Part shown: one piece after another, positions 37,063-50,200 of the stretch
How the letters are laid out: each line of letters begins with the position of its first letter
How positions within the stretch are numbered: the stretch's first letter is position 1
Assembly: GCA_030549495.1 (NCBI GenBank)
Contig: JAUIRK010000099.1
Coordinates: 682,001 to 746,000 of the forward strand
Source of the DNA: Nectonema munidae
Taxonomy: Eukaryota; Nematomorpha; Nectonematoida; Nectonematidae
Direction: 5' to 3'
Length of the DNA stretch: 64,000 bases
Program-made: the position numbers and the translations under genes
Notes under the pieces: generated by a model
Told to the model about the DNA's origin: nothing
The model's database searches: none
The model's input: the letters and a program-made list of their open reading frames with translations, nothing else

Positions 37063-39052
37063 CATCAAAAAATTAAAATGAAATAATGAATCAATTTTTA
37101 AAGACTATGTAAAAAAAATAATAAAGAAACTATGTAACTAAGCCACGGTTAAAAAAGCTTAAATAAAAAATTATTGAGCTTTGCCAATTTTAATGTATAA
37201 ATTTAATAAATTATTTTTATTAGATTTATTTTTTTAAACAATTTTTTCCCAATATTTAAATGTAACATTTTCTTATATTCTTTTCCTATATAATATATGA
37301 ACGTAAAAATTATTCAACTTCCACAATGGAAAATATTTAACCCCCTCTTAACTAAAACATAAACCTGGCTGAATTATATCGTTTTAAACTATGCAATCTT
37401 CCCTAAATCGCAAGCTACATATTATGATAATATCGGAGTTAAATTACCCTCATATGTCAAAAATTGTCAATTAAAATAAAATATACATTATTTCAACAAA
37501 ATTTTGATAATATAATGTCTATAATTTATAATTCGGCCTTTTTTTTTGATTTATAGATTTTATAATTAAATAAATGTTTCTTATCAATTCATCTTTTTTT
37601 ATGGTTTATTATGCAAAACAATTATTCAAATTAATTAAAATAAAATGCTTATTCCTAATTTTTTTAGATACACTCTTCAAAAACTCAATATGTTCAAATT
37701 GACAGAAATTTTACATTAAAATTAGAATTTTTACAACTAAACTTTCTACCTCAATAGGAAGAGCAACAACTGCAGCCTAAAAACTAATATGAATAAAATG
37801 AGTTCCACAACGGATCCCAACAATTTTTCTACCTATTTCTTTTATTAATTTGCTAAAAATATTTTTTACCTTTTTCTTCATACACCAGTAAAATTTTTAC
37901 CACAAAAAGCACGATTTTTTTGATCAATTATGCGTTTTTAAAATAGCCATAATCAAATTTGTTATTTAAAAATTTTAACCAAGAACAGACTCAAAATTCG
38001 AAGCTTTAATGTTTCGAGCTATCTTATGTTATAAAAGTAGCGTTTTAAGCGACAATTACAAAGTCACGAGGTTCAAATTGAGATTTTCGAAAATAATTTT
38101 TTAATTGCTTTTAAACCAATCTTTCCGAGTTTATAGCACTTTTTTATATCCGAATTACCACAATGAGAAACAGAGCTCAGTAGAACATTGAAATCCTTTT
38201 CCTTATATTTGTCTTCAAGCTTTTTAGGAAAAGAATAATCTGTAATTCAAGATTTAAGGAGCACTTTCGTTTATAATTAAATTTAGATTTATAAAAAGTT
38301 TTTAATCCTTCCTTTCATTTCTACCAAGAAACAGAATCAAAAAAATAAACAATGGACTCATAAATAATGAACTTGTAATTACATTTAAAATTATTTAATA
38401 AATATGGCAGATAAATATTTTTATGAGGATTTGTGGTAATTTGAGAATCGAAAATTTGTATTGTTTACAAATTTAAATTTCCAAATAAGTTAATTAATCA
38501 CAAAAAACTGATTTATTAAATAAATTAAGACGACATTTGGGATGGTAAAATATATTTTGTTTTATAAAGTTACATACTTGTAACGTATGCGCATACATTT
38601 TGAAATTGTAGGGGAGGAAGGAGGAAGGCAGGTTTTTCAGTTGTATTTACTCCAAAAATTTCAAATGCATTCGATATTTATATAATAAAATTTAAAAAGC
38701 TATTTCTGTACCAGCCAAAAGCTACTCCAGATGTGCTCTTCTGTTCTAACGGATCAAAAAATATCCTAATTTTGCCAAGTTGAAAACAGTTGATGGCGTA
38801 CCTGTCACTTTGTTCACACAATAACAATCGTATGATCGCTGCTAGATTCAGCAGGGGCTTTTCAAAGGAATTGAATCCTGAGCTTTTTTTTTTATTTCAG
38901 ATGTTTTTGTTTTATTGTAAAGAATTGATTGTATACATTGGCTTTAATTTTTTCTGTCCGACATATTGTGGAACAGTAAAATTTATAATGCCATGTGATC
39001 ATAGGTTGGCAAATTCTGCTCTAATTGTCGTTTTTTTGCAGAGTATTGAGAA
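37063..39052. other. No recognised gene; upstream of the TMEM60-like gene
   Basis: Very AT-rich. An acceptor (TTTTTTTGCAG) just before 39053 implies an untranslated exon somewhere in this stretch, not located. Confidence 0.3.
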
Positions 39053-39285
39053 ATGAGATTTCGTATGAAAAATTTTGTAACGCTTCTTTTCAACCTCCTT
39101 TTCCTCTCCTTCCTCTCTGTGAAGATTTCGAACCCGGATTACACCAGCAACTGGTACATGGTCTTTTCTCCGATCTGGATCTACGATTTCCTGTCCTTCA
39201 TCTTTCATCTCAAGTTCATCATTTTTAATCCGTCACGACAAACCTCTCGTACAAGCCGATTTGTCTCCAACCTCTATATCTTAAG
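39053..39285 (+). CDS. TMEM60-like exon 1
   Basis: ATG at 39053 follows a T-rich tract and a TTTGCAG acceptor, so an untranslated first exon probably lies upstream. Ends phase 2 at AAG/GTAGAA. Two hydrophobic segments flank the NWYMVFSPIWIYD motif. Confidence 0.6.
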
Positions 39286-40940
39286 GTAGAAACAAATTTT
39301 ACTTCCGAACTTAACCCCTGACGAAGTCACTTCCTATATTTTTCATATCAAATACCGCATATCCTGCCACGCTTCAATTCTTCACCCTACACCTCGTGTA
39401 TCATGCTAATTTTTATATTTGGGGGAAATTCAGGGATTTCCAAGAATTATCCAATCAATCAGGGTATTGCGAATGGAAGCCACTTCGGTGAACGCAAAAG
39501 TAAAATATTCGTTTTTAAAATTGTAACCATCAAAGATTGTATCTGGTGTATGATGCGGCCCTAAAAAATGAGTAAAAAATATCCCTCGCATCATTTTTAT
39601 CGACATTATTTTGAAAGTTTGCAGTGTAGTTTATTCTCTTTAGTTTTAAAGGGTAATTTGAACTTGTATCTAAAATGTGAAACGCCAATGATAAGTTTAA
39701 ACTACTGTGAAACGCCACTGATGGTTTAAAAATGTTTAAAAAACTAATCATCTTTTTATATCCTTTATTTTGTAAAGTAGGGATGAAATAAACAAAATAA
39801 AAAAGAATTAACATAAAAAATCTACCTAATTCAAAAATGTCTAAAAAAGATGGAGTTCTGTAATGTTTTTAATCTTAGAAATATTTGCTCCTCGCAGTTT
39901 GGAAATTACTGCCTTAGTGAATGAAGTGTATGGGTAGATCCCATTATTATATTGGAGACTCCTTTATATATAAAAATGATAAGAGTATGCAAGCATTATT
40001 ATACAGTCAAGCCTCGCTAATTCAGAATTTTTAGTGAAAACACTGGAATTATGAAGTCCAGGCTAACTTTTTTTGCTTCCAAGATCTTTGAAATAATGTT
40101 TACGTATTCTTTTTTGAACGTTTAGATTCTGCATCTCAAAGATCCTGTCACAGTTCTTCTTCTGTCTCTACTTGGAGACTTCTTCTCTCCTCGCCGTAAT
40201 ATCCTCATTTCTGCTTCTCTGGTACTTACTCGTTTGTGGAATCGTGAAATGCTTTCGTCTGTGTCTCCTTTGCTGCCACCAACACTTAAACCCTGCTCCT
40301 CCCGCACAAGGAGAGCTCAACAGTCACTCATCAACGTCTTCGTGCACCTGGCGATCCCCCACCTCACACTCATCATCATCTGCAACGAATTCCACGTGCT
40401 CATCCTGCTCTACCATCTCCATGTGAGGACAGTGATAAAGAATAATTTATTTAAAAAGAAGAAATGCAACGTTGGTATGTAATACATGGGGAGTTTGGAA
40501 TGTGGAAAACATTTTGAAGGGTATACACAAATCTGTCTGGAATGCAGACGAAAAAATTTTCGTTTCGGAATTGATGTATGTAAATTCTAAAAAGAGAAGA
40601 CGTCTTAATTATATAAAACAGAGTGTAAAAGTCTGCTTAACTTATAAAAATAGTAAAATGCAGGAAATGATTGAAAAAATAATTGCACTACAACGTGTAT
40701 ATCACGACTGATCTATCAAGCAGATTCTCAAAATTCTGATAATCGTAAAAGAGATTCTCTGAATTTCGCATCTTCAGAGCGCAGTTAAGCGAAGAATCAA
40801 GGATTGTGAGCCCGAACAAGAGGATTCTGGAGCACGAACTACACATTGCTCACGCGCCGCAGAAAGATGAGCTGTCGAGACGTGTCTTGGCGGCTTTTGA
40901 ATCGCTTCAGGTGATGAGAAGGTATGCTGTGATGATTTAG
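39053..40940 (+). CDS. TMEM60-like multi-pass membrane protein
   Basis: Function unknown; TMEM60 and the TMEM185 relatives are small multi-pass membrane proteins. Exon 1 starts at an ATG with an in-frame TGA just upstream and gives a hydrophobic segment, then NWYMVFSPIWIYD, very like NWFLIFIPVWIFD of TMEM60. Exon 2 gives SKILSQFFFCLYLE and another membrane segment. After about 40243 coding character (C/G-ending codons, hydrophobic helix INVFVHLAIPHLTLIIIC) moves to another frame. An 80-nt phase-0 intron (40244-40323) would join them; a single missing base is the alternative. The last exon is polar and helical, ending at TAG 40938-40940. The four-exon model gives about 220 residues. It is tail-to-tail with the ZDHHC gene. 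Confidence 0.55.
40126..40243 (+). CDS. TMEM60-like exon 2, first part
   Basis: TTTAG acceptor; enters phase 2 and reads FCISKILSQFFFCLYLE, then a hydrophobic stretch ending YLLVCGI. The same frame stays open to TGA at 40424-40426 but becomes serine-rich and loses coding character after about 40300. The right edge depends on the proposed 80-nt intron. Confidence 0.5.
40324..40474 (+). CDS. TMEM60-like exon 2, second part (other frame)
   Basis: Reads SLINVFVHLAIPHLTLIIIC, then NEFHVLILLYHLH and a lysine-rich tail, with C- or G-ending codons almost throughout, unlike the competing serine-rich frame. A good donor GTTG/GTATGT follows at 40475. Phase fits the last exon if the second of two AGs (40778-40779) is the acceptor. 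Confidence 0.45.
40780..40940 (+). CDS. TMEM60-like last exon
   Basis: Starts after TTCAGAG and reads AQLSEESRIVSPNKRILEHE, then LHIAHAPQKDELSRR and FESLQVMRRYAVMI, stop. GC content rises sharply at the acceptor. The minus strand is also open here, but this plus reading fits the composition edge best. Confidence 0.5.
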
Positions 40941-41040
40941 AGAAGTCTTTATATTCTTCAAATATTTGATTGACGGGCCCTTTTGTACACCTCTTCTTTG
41001 CACACGCCAATCTACCTTGATCCTGTGAAGGATATGAATC

Positions 41041-41247
41041 TTAAAAAGAGATTTTAATATAAAAAATTAATTTTTGCGTGTGTAAAATAAAGATATTGTC
41101 ACTTTGTGTGTGGCTTGTGATTTCTGTCAGATATTCCGAATTTTTGAACAAAGTTACAATGCTTTCGCTTTTTGTTCTATTGGACAGTAAGCTCGGGCTT
41201 TCACATTCTCCACTGCTTTCTTCAATCGCAAAGGATTTCTGCTGATC
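41041..41247 (-). CDS. ZDHHC exon 9, probable last exon
   Basis: GATAG acceptor; reads [20 protein letters not shown] and a serine-rich stretch to TAA at 41041. The polar composition fits the tail of this family, though the tail is not conserved enough to prove it. The last 20 or so codons are AT-rich; a GTGACA donor at about 41108 could instead lead to a further exon. Confidence 0.5.
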   Translation of the reverse strand, partial: DQQKSFAIEESSGECESPSLLSNRTKSESIVTLFKNSEYLTEITSHTQSDNIFILHTQKLIFYIKISF

Positions 41248-44200
41248 CTATCATTGAAATGTGATTTAAAATTAAGAACTTATTTAGAAGGGAGTACCAT
41301 TACGCCAGAAGAAGCCATTACGGGAGAGGGTAGGGAGGCGAAGTTTTCAGCGTCGACAATGCCGATCTGAGAGGAAGTGCTGTCACTCATTGCGAGGGCC
41401 GTGTCCTTGTTCGGAGCGTAGTAGCAGGCGCGTGGTGCGCGCAAGTCCTTCTTTTTGGCAGGCAAGAACTCGGTTGTTGTCGTTGTCTTGCTTACGCTAT
41501 CTTCTTCTTCTTGTGTGTCATTCAATATCCTTTTTCTCGGGTTGATCAGACTAAAGGATAAATGTTGCTGAGATGGTAATAAGAAAAGATTTTGAGATGA
41601 GATTCAACATTTGAGAGTAGTAGAATGATCGGCTATTCCGACTTCACTTATAATAAAACTCTGCTCGCATTATAATTTTAACGATGTCTTATGAGAACAC
41701 TATGCTATCTACCCTTTCATTTGTCTTATATGCAAATTTTTTCAAAGTTCAAAATAGAACGATTTGATTCAATTCATCAAATACATTGTATTAGAGAATG
41801 ATACTAAAACTAAATCATAAAATTCTATGATTATTATAATCTTGCAAGTAAAATACATAATCTTTTAATTTCATAACAAATGGCGCCTTTTACAGTTGTG
41901 TTGTTGTTATTGGTCCGCAGATTAATTTAGTGCAATCTGTCAGTCAAATAAAAATGACATTTTTTAGACTGAGCGAAGATTTCCTTTTCAAGAAAGTGAT
42001 CACAAGGAAAATTCTACAGTTTTGTTCCTCAAAGCGTTCGACTGGAATTCGCTGACCTGACCTGACCTGCTATCAATTCAATTGATATGTATTAGGGATG
42101 ACCAGTAATTTGACCTCAATTCAATTTAAATAACCTTGAAAGTTAACGGAGTTAGTAATTTAGCTGGCTAATTATGGTTATTTAGTCAGTTTCAGTAGAC
42201 CAGCTGTGAAATTGACAAGGAATCAAATTACTCGGAACTGCAATGAGAGGTTTCGAGAATTTATCAATCAAGAAGTACTTTGAGACTAAAACTATTGAAT
42301 TTCAATTTTTAAAAATGTAATTTTAAAGATGTCACAAATTTTCGAAAAAATATTTTTAGTAAATTAAATCAATTTTGAAAGATAGACCTTAAATTTATTG
42401 AAATTCTTATTATAAAGAAATAAGGACAAGATTGCCAAAGCAATTTCGTTTTAAGATGAAAGCCTATATTTTTTGCAATACGAAATCAGACTCTGTCATA
42501 TTTGTCACAAATTGCAGCGCATGTCTTCATTACTTGATAGCTTAGATATTCTTTTTGTCTCTCAATTTCAAACATCATTTTCTTTTTTCTTCATTCCTAT
42601 AAAATTTTTGATACCTAATAGACGTTTTTTACCTTTTTAAGATGGGATATTTTGTTTTCTGGAAAGATTTCATTCACTATAGAAATAGAACAATAGCTTT
42701 ATTCATTTCAATGAGCTGAAAAATTATTTTAACTTGTGAAATAAGAAAGGTTATCAGGAGGGGATTCAGAAAATTAAGTCCCAGGGGAGGCAAAAACTGG
42801 AAATTTTGGTGAAAAAAAAATATAAATTCATTTTTCTAGGATAACTTTTGGCAAATTCACTAGACATTTCAACTGCTTAAATTTCTAATACAAACACCTG
42901 CACACCTATGACATAGATACAAACAAGCATTTAAGCCAATTATCTCTTGAAAAAAGATTGCCAGTCAGGGAACTACCCCTTTGTCCCCTCTCAATAAAAT
43001 TTTGGCACTTCAAAATTATAATGAAAATGCTCGCTGTAAATGTTGATGCATTTTTCTAGCTTCGGCCCTTCCTTCCCTCCCTCCGAATGGTGATAAACAT
43101 GACATTTATTTTCAAGGTCATATCTTCTGTTTGCACGCACCATTGTTGCTTAATTTTGATATCAATCAGTTATAAGCGATATCATTATTCCCTTTGTTCC
43201 TGTCTTCTCGCAAGCCTTATTTTCAGTTTTCCGATCAAAATGCGATGATATCTCAAAAACGTGGGTGATTTAAATTTTACTTATTTTTCAAGTTAGTCTT
43301 CTAAAACAATTGTTTCAGCCTCATTTGCTTTAACTTTATAAAACACTAATCACGACAATTCTTTTTGGAAAAGTCACTCATAGTGACATTGATCTTGAAG
43401 ACACGCCAATAATCATGCGGTCTACCCTTGAACGCGGGGACGCTTTTTCTGATCAAGATGGAGAAGATGTGCATGCTGATTTAGATCATTTACCAGCTCG
43501 CGTCTTTAAGAGTTGGATTGGAGTTGAATAAGGATAAGGGAAGAGAAAAGAGTGATAAATATATGGAAAAAACTTGCTATCCCAAATTTGGAAAGCATTC
43601 CTTCTTTCAACGAAAAATCTGGAACAGTGAATTTAAAAGACGTTTCTAAAGATTTTAAACCTCCATATGAGTACCTTAGAATTTTTTTGAATTTGATTTG
43701 CATGAATCTAAAATTCAAGGGGAACAAAATGATTTCAATACTTCTTTATCTTTTATAGTTGTGCTATATTGGTCCGATTATGTTAAACATTGAAACATAA
43801 GATGTATTCAATAATGATGCTTCAAATGCCATTCGTCGCGATGATAGATTATATAAAATAAATCCATTATTCAAACATTTGAATGCTGGTAGTAAAATTT
43901 TAGGCCACCTGAAAAAATGAGCATCGATGAAATTATTTTTCTTATTTTGGCGCATTTCCCGTTAAACAATTTATGAGATGCACGCTTTTACGATTTCGAA
44001 AGGGCTTTATCAGTTGCTGGACTTTTAATCATGAAATTGAGATCAAGATTAACCGACCGCATGATTGGTTCTAAATTGTTTTTTTTGGTAAATTTTCTTA
44101 CTTAAAAATACAAAATGGAGGCGAAAAAATATATAAAAAAAGTACTTTAAAAAAGATATACTGTTCAATTTGCTTCGGAAACAAAAAAATTAATTTGTAT

Positions 44201-47200
44201 ATGACTTATGAAATAATATTGGTACAATATTTCATTAGCTCAAATTTTGAAAATATACCATGATTTTACTGTGAAGAATTATTATTACTATTTAGGAAGT
44301 TTGCTAAAATGTTGACTTTCGCATACTTACTGCAATGAATGGGTAAAAAGAAAAAAGCTCTTGCAGTTATGATGATTTGGAGAGAGCACAGACGACTGTT
44401 ATGTGTGTCTAGTAAATGTGACAATTGAAATGGATTTTAAAGTGGATAAATTATAAAGAGCTTACATGGAAAACTTGTGGAGATTTGAATGTTGCTCATA
44501 AAAAATAGCAAGTTCATAAGTTGTCATGAATATCAATTGTCATACTGAAGTTGTTGCAAAAATTAGCAAAGTTAAATTTATGTTCTGGTGAAGATTTGCA
44601 ACTTTTTAGCGAAATTTTTATTCAAAAATTGTCTACTTTTTTTTTTGAGAGTTAACAACCGTGGTAAAGAGTACGGAATATTTTCATACCTTGGGGGAAG
44701 TGGACTGCATATGATTAAGCACCAATTGCAAAAAGGCGATCCCAAGGAATACGGATTATTCGGATTGCTTCCGTTCTTCTTACTCTTGAACAAGCCTTTT
44801 ATCTGAATGAAGAAATTAGAAAAAAAAATCTTTTTTGTCTCTCAACAGACGTAATTAATTCATTAAAACGCCTCCTCTTTTTTAAAAAAATTCTACCTTA
44901 ACAAATCATCCAAATATAAATTCGGAGTGAGAAACTTTTCAAAATTATTATGAAGGAAAGATGCCTATAACGATTATGCGTTTTCACATACACACTTTAT
45001 TAGACAAAAAATTTTGTATACGAATTTAAAAACACCTGTCATTTCTGATACTTCTCGAAGTTTTCACATGTAAAAGTTCTTTAGAGCAAGTATTTACAGT
45101 GAAATCTTTTACTGAAAAGATTTGTAGTTTACTTTTAATATATTTTAATCTAGTGAAAATGGATTTGGGAGACAACAATTAACACATATATCAATGTGTA
45201 TTACTTATCCCCATTTCAAAATTGAAAAAATGACTAATACAGGGATAAATTATGCTAGCAAACTTTAGAATTGTGGCTTTTGCTAATTGGAGGAGTAATT
45301 TTCCAAATATTACAGACTTAATTATTATTTACCTTTTACTTAAAAATTTATGCTCATTTGATTTTTCAAATATCAACCGTACCTCTTTTAAAAGGAATTT
45401 AAAACGTTCGACATGCTTTATCTGTTCAACGAAAGAGGATTATTATTTTTTCCTCAGATGCCACAGAATTTTTCGTCTACTTTCAGACATTTCATTTTCT
45501 CAGACTTCTTTCCATGTTGTTTCTGGTCCTCTTTGCGCTTACTTTTTCTTCGAAAACTTTTTAGTTTGACAAGACCAAAGTTTAGGTGGAACTAAGCAAA
45601 CAGGACCACAAACAACATGGAAAGAAGTTATTGCTGGAAAGGAAAAACCGCAACGCCGACAACAAAATATAAAGAAACATCGCTATAATAAGTAGGGAGA
45701 GTCCTTACGTCTTCGTTGGTCGTTCGGTTCGTAGTGATGAGATAGGTGTGGAATATTTCCAATCCTAGAACTGACCACATTGAGAAAAAGCAGATCGCAA
45801 TCACAACCACAGTGAATTTGTATTAATTTTTATGAGTTAAGGAAGTCAAAAAATTTAGCAATTGTATAACAATATGAAAACCTTATCGCCAGCATACCTA
45901 AGTGCGAAGGCATATCAATGTAAAGTAAGAAGCTCCTATCTTCGTTTTACAATACGAAGTGTGTTGTTGTTTGCTCTCCAGGTTATTTGAAATAATTTTG
46001 AAAGATATATGTATATATAGCGGGTGAAGCAGCATTTTGCGTTGATTCCCTTCGAGACGGATTATTATTATGTGCAAGCGAAATATTTGTTTTCCGAATA
46101 CACCAATGCATATATGTTTAGAGCAGCCAGCCCTTCTCAAACCTTTTTATCCCAGGGCGCACCTATGAAATAACGGAAACTTTGAGGCGCACCATTCAGA
46201 GTGATATGGAATAATCGGTCCTAAAATTTTAAAATAAAAAACTTAAAGAAGTAACGTGAAGTATCCATTTATTCTTTAGAAAATACGCTGTGCATTCAAT
46301 ATCAAAATGCGACTGGTGAGATTTTGTGGATGTTTGGTCTTATTTATGATAAACAAAGTCTCACTGGGCCAATAAGAATAAGAAATAAGTGAGTTTGTCT
46401 ACCACTACTACATATGTTGCCCATTATTTGGTCCTTTCTCGCACCCACTGGGGGTGCGTCCACCATTTGGCAAGAATCGCTGACCTAGATGGAATCTTAG
46501 GGTTCACATGGCCACCTCTCATCGCGCACCTGGCTATCTTCAAGGGCGCACCGTTTGAGAAACACTGGTTTAGACGAATGAACGGTTACCATTTCCCTCC
46601 AAACAGTGGCCACGCTAAAAAACAAAGAGTTCTTATTTTATAAAAAATATAGTTTCTTTACTAGATCACAATTTTAATAAAAGAAATTTTTTTATTTTTA
46701 CTTATTATAGAAGTCGGTCGGTCATCTATAAGAGCATTACAACTTTTTTACATTAGCAACTGAGTTGCTAAGGGTTCGAGCTTCCTCAGTCACTTGCTTA
46801 GCAGGCCTGAGGCCTCACAGAATCTCTTGCTATTTTTTGCAATTGTCGCCTTCATTTCTACTTTTCCAAAGGAATAAGACTTATTTTGAGTTATAATAAA
46901 AAATGCTACAAAAAATAGAGTTGCTTATAAAAAAAGCTTCGGATATTTTTCAAGTGTGATAAAAAAATTTTGTAAAAGTCAACATATGATTATTTTTCTA
47001 AAAGATTCGACATATCAAGGCATTGAACTAGGCTAGAACAATATCTATCATTTAAACTCGCTTCAGAAAACTTTTTTCTCATACACGTGAACCAGAATAC
47101 ATTACCATCAAGAGACAAAAATGAATTCTATAATCCTAGAAAGCTGATACGCATTTATGCTACTTCTGTCAAAGGATTTCGGGTGTGATCCGTGGTTGGA

Positions 47201-50200
47201 TAATTTTGGCGAAATTTGTGAAAATCAATTATTTGCAAAATTTTGATGATTTACAGTTTATATTTTTAAATAGTTTGTAACACAGGTTGTCATCGATTTG
47301 ATCCTGTAAAGAGTGTCCATAACGAAATTTAGGGTAATACGAGAACTCTTTTAACTTGTCTCACAAACTAAATAAACGATAATTCCTTCATCTCAGAAAC
47401 AACAGCAAGGACTCTGACTAACAGATGTGGATCACTGGCAAAAGAAGAGCCTTGATGATATTAAAGCCAACCAAACTTCACAATACTTGAAACATGAAAT
47501 TAAAAATTTTAAAATGAAAAAGTAGAACAAAAGGCAATTTAAAAGGATATGTTGATGGAGTCTTCTTGATAGCTTTTATGAATGTCATATTCTTTGTGAC
47601 TAAAATAAAAATGGTGAAAACAAAATTATATTTAAGTAATAAGCATTGACTGACCCTTTGAAGATGAATTTTTTTTCATCTAAAGAAGTAAAAAATGAAT
47701 TTTTTTCGTTTGATATATTTAAAAATAAATTTTAACTTTTTTTTATTTACAAGAATTTGAATTAATTCGAGTAGTAAAGGCTTCTTATGAATATATCACA
47801 TTTTGAGTGCAAAGTTTCTTAATTTTTCTGTTTCAGACCAATTTTTTTCATTTTTTAGGTTGTTAGAAACAATTATTTGTTATATTACTTAACTTTCGAC
47901 TATTTTTAATTTTTTTAGGGTCAATAAAGTAAATTTTTTTTCTTTTAAAAGTCAATAATTTTTTTTGTCTACAAACTTTTTTGCTTAAGTTTTCTCTAAT
48001 TGTTACAAGATGGGCAAGCTGGCTGAACGCTGCTTCTTACTACTGCGATCACTTACCAAAAGTAAAAGAAATTGTAAATTCTTTTGAATGCAAAAATGCA
48101 ATTTTGGTTAAGAAAGCATCAGTTGTTTAAAATGACATAAAGAACTGCTTAACATAAAAGAAAAGTATATTCAGTTAGCGCAGTTTGTTGAGTCAACCTC
48201 TTTTAGCATAAAAACTTTTTTACTCTATCAAGTTAGATCACGATGATTGTGGAATTAAAATTTATTTGAATAAAAGGTTTGAAAAGAACGATATTACAGA
48301 TATTACAGAATTGAAAAAGCTAAACATTTCTCCCAGTACTTATGCAGAGTTACAAAATTGTCAAGCTACAACTTGTCCTGTAGAAAGATCATTTTCGATG
48401 TTAAAAAAGCTTCTAGCAAAAGATAGACATTTTTCTTCTTGTGATATATATTATTATTTCATTGTGTATTTCAATTATAAATAAAAAAGCTTAACATAAT
48501 TTTTAAGTGAATTTTTTTAACAAATAAAGTCAATATTTTGAAGTATATGGGTCAATAACTTTGAAGTTTTTAAGTCAAATTTTGTTATCTTTATTATTTA
48601 TAGAAGAAAAAGAGGCCTTATAAATGATTTAAAAAGTACTAAAATACAGGGTTCCGATGGCTGAGCCACTGAATTTTTCTACATGGAACCGGAGTCGTAA
48701 AAATTTAAATACGCCTCCACTAACTGGCTCCGCATCATTAATTTCAAATAAAACTCGCATATATTCTCTAATCCTAACCCTTTTATTGGTTATTTTTTAT
48801 TAGATTTTTTAAAAATATACACTCAACTATAAGAGCGCGTCGGAACTCACACCGGAGCTAAAAAACATAACTCCGGATACAGGACATTTTTTTCATGGCT
48901 CTGCAACTCCTCTGTTAAAAACGCTATCAAGCTTCAGTTCTCTTTTGCAAGTTAAAAACTTTTTTTGAAAGAGTCAATATTTTTTTAGTGTGTAGGATCA
49001 ATTTTTGTTCACCATGATTTATGCGTCCAAAAAATTATTCATGAAATTTTCTTACTTACTTTTGAACAAATTAGCAAAATTGTTTGATTTTATTGAACTT
49101 TATAATTAGAAAATATGTAGAATTTATTAAAAATATCAGTTTGATGCCTTTTTTCGCTCATTTGTGTTATAAAATTTGAAATATAAACATAATGAATTCT
49201 TGAACTAAAGCAAATAATGCTAAAAATGAAATAAGATTACTCGATTCACTTCCTTTATAACACCTTCCATTTTCTACTTTGTATTGCCATTATGGTCCAC
49301 ATAAGAAATCGAGAATAAAAAATTATTGTAAAATGTTTCTTAAAGTTCTTGTGTTTGAGTAGTGGAGATTTCTTAAACTTTAAAAGAAACCCGTTTGTTA
49401 TATAAAAAAAGAGTTTAGTAGTTCTTGTCTCACTGATAGTCCTGCCAGATAACTGATATACAACACACGTTTTTAAAATGCATGCATTGCACAGTACACA
49501 TTCAGCGTATGCATGTGTACACTATATATAGTAGGTTCCTTCATATCTTTATGTGTCCATGTAAAGTTGTTCTCGTCAGTAATATTCTGCATTTTGTTCA
49601 ATAATAAACTGCTGAAAAGTTTCAACGGCCAACTTTTTAATGATAAAATCAATAATTTTTATTTAAAATGTCAGCTCATCGACATGCTAAAGGTCACTTT
49701 TCTTCTCACAGTCATAACCAACGCTTCTGACGTAGAGTATCATCTAAAAAGGACACATTCAGAATTTTTTATTCTCGAAAAATGCACTCAGTATCATTTT
49801 ATGTTACATTCCAAAGTTGGCAACTTCTGCAAACAGGAAAAACGTGATTTAAGGGGAAGGATACATAATGATAATGATGATGATTTCATAGCTCAGCCAT
49901 CAAATGCTTGATATCTTGTGTGAAATATTAATAATAAAAATGAGAAAGAATACCAAGTTTTGTGAGACATAATACTTACACACACACACAATACCTTTAT
50001 TTTTTCCAGACATGGATACATGACAAGCATGTAAAAAGGCATTTACAGACAAGTGCAATTACCATGCATATCCAGATATACGACACTTTGTGTTTCTATA
50101 AATCACGCTGCATACTATAATAAATATTTGTTTCACTTTTCAATCACAATCAAATGTTTCATCCCATTTTTAATTGATACGGCTAAAGGTAAAGGTACCG

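Noticed and set aside
40774-41023. Further ZDHHC exon on the minus strand
   Set aside because: A good acceptor and long open frame exist, but the GC-rich core matches the plus-strand TMEM60-like exon borders better. Kept only as a finding.
45820-45821. Alternative AC end (AATAC) for the U12 intron, closer to the branch site
   Set aside because: It would put exon 6 out of frame with exon 5; only TTCAC at 45812 keeps the conserved reading.
49513-49911. 132-residue open frame on the plus strand
   Set aside because: It has a start codon but no recognisable motif, no exon-like composition edges, and lies in an AT-rich ZDHHC intron. Chance is the simplest explanation.
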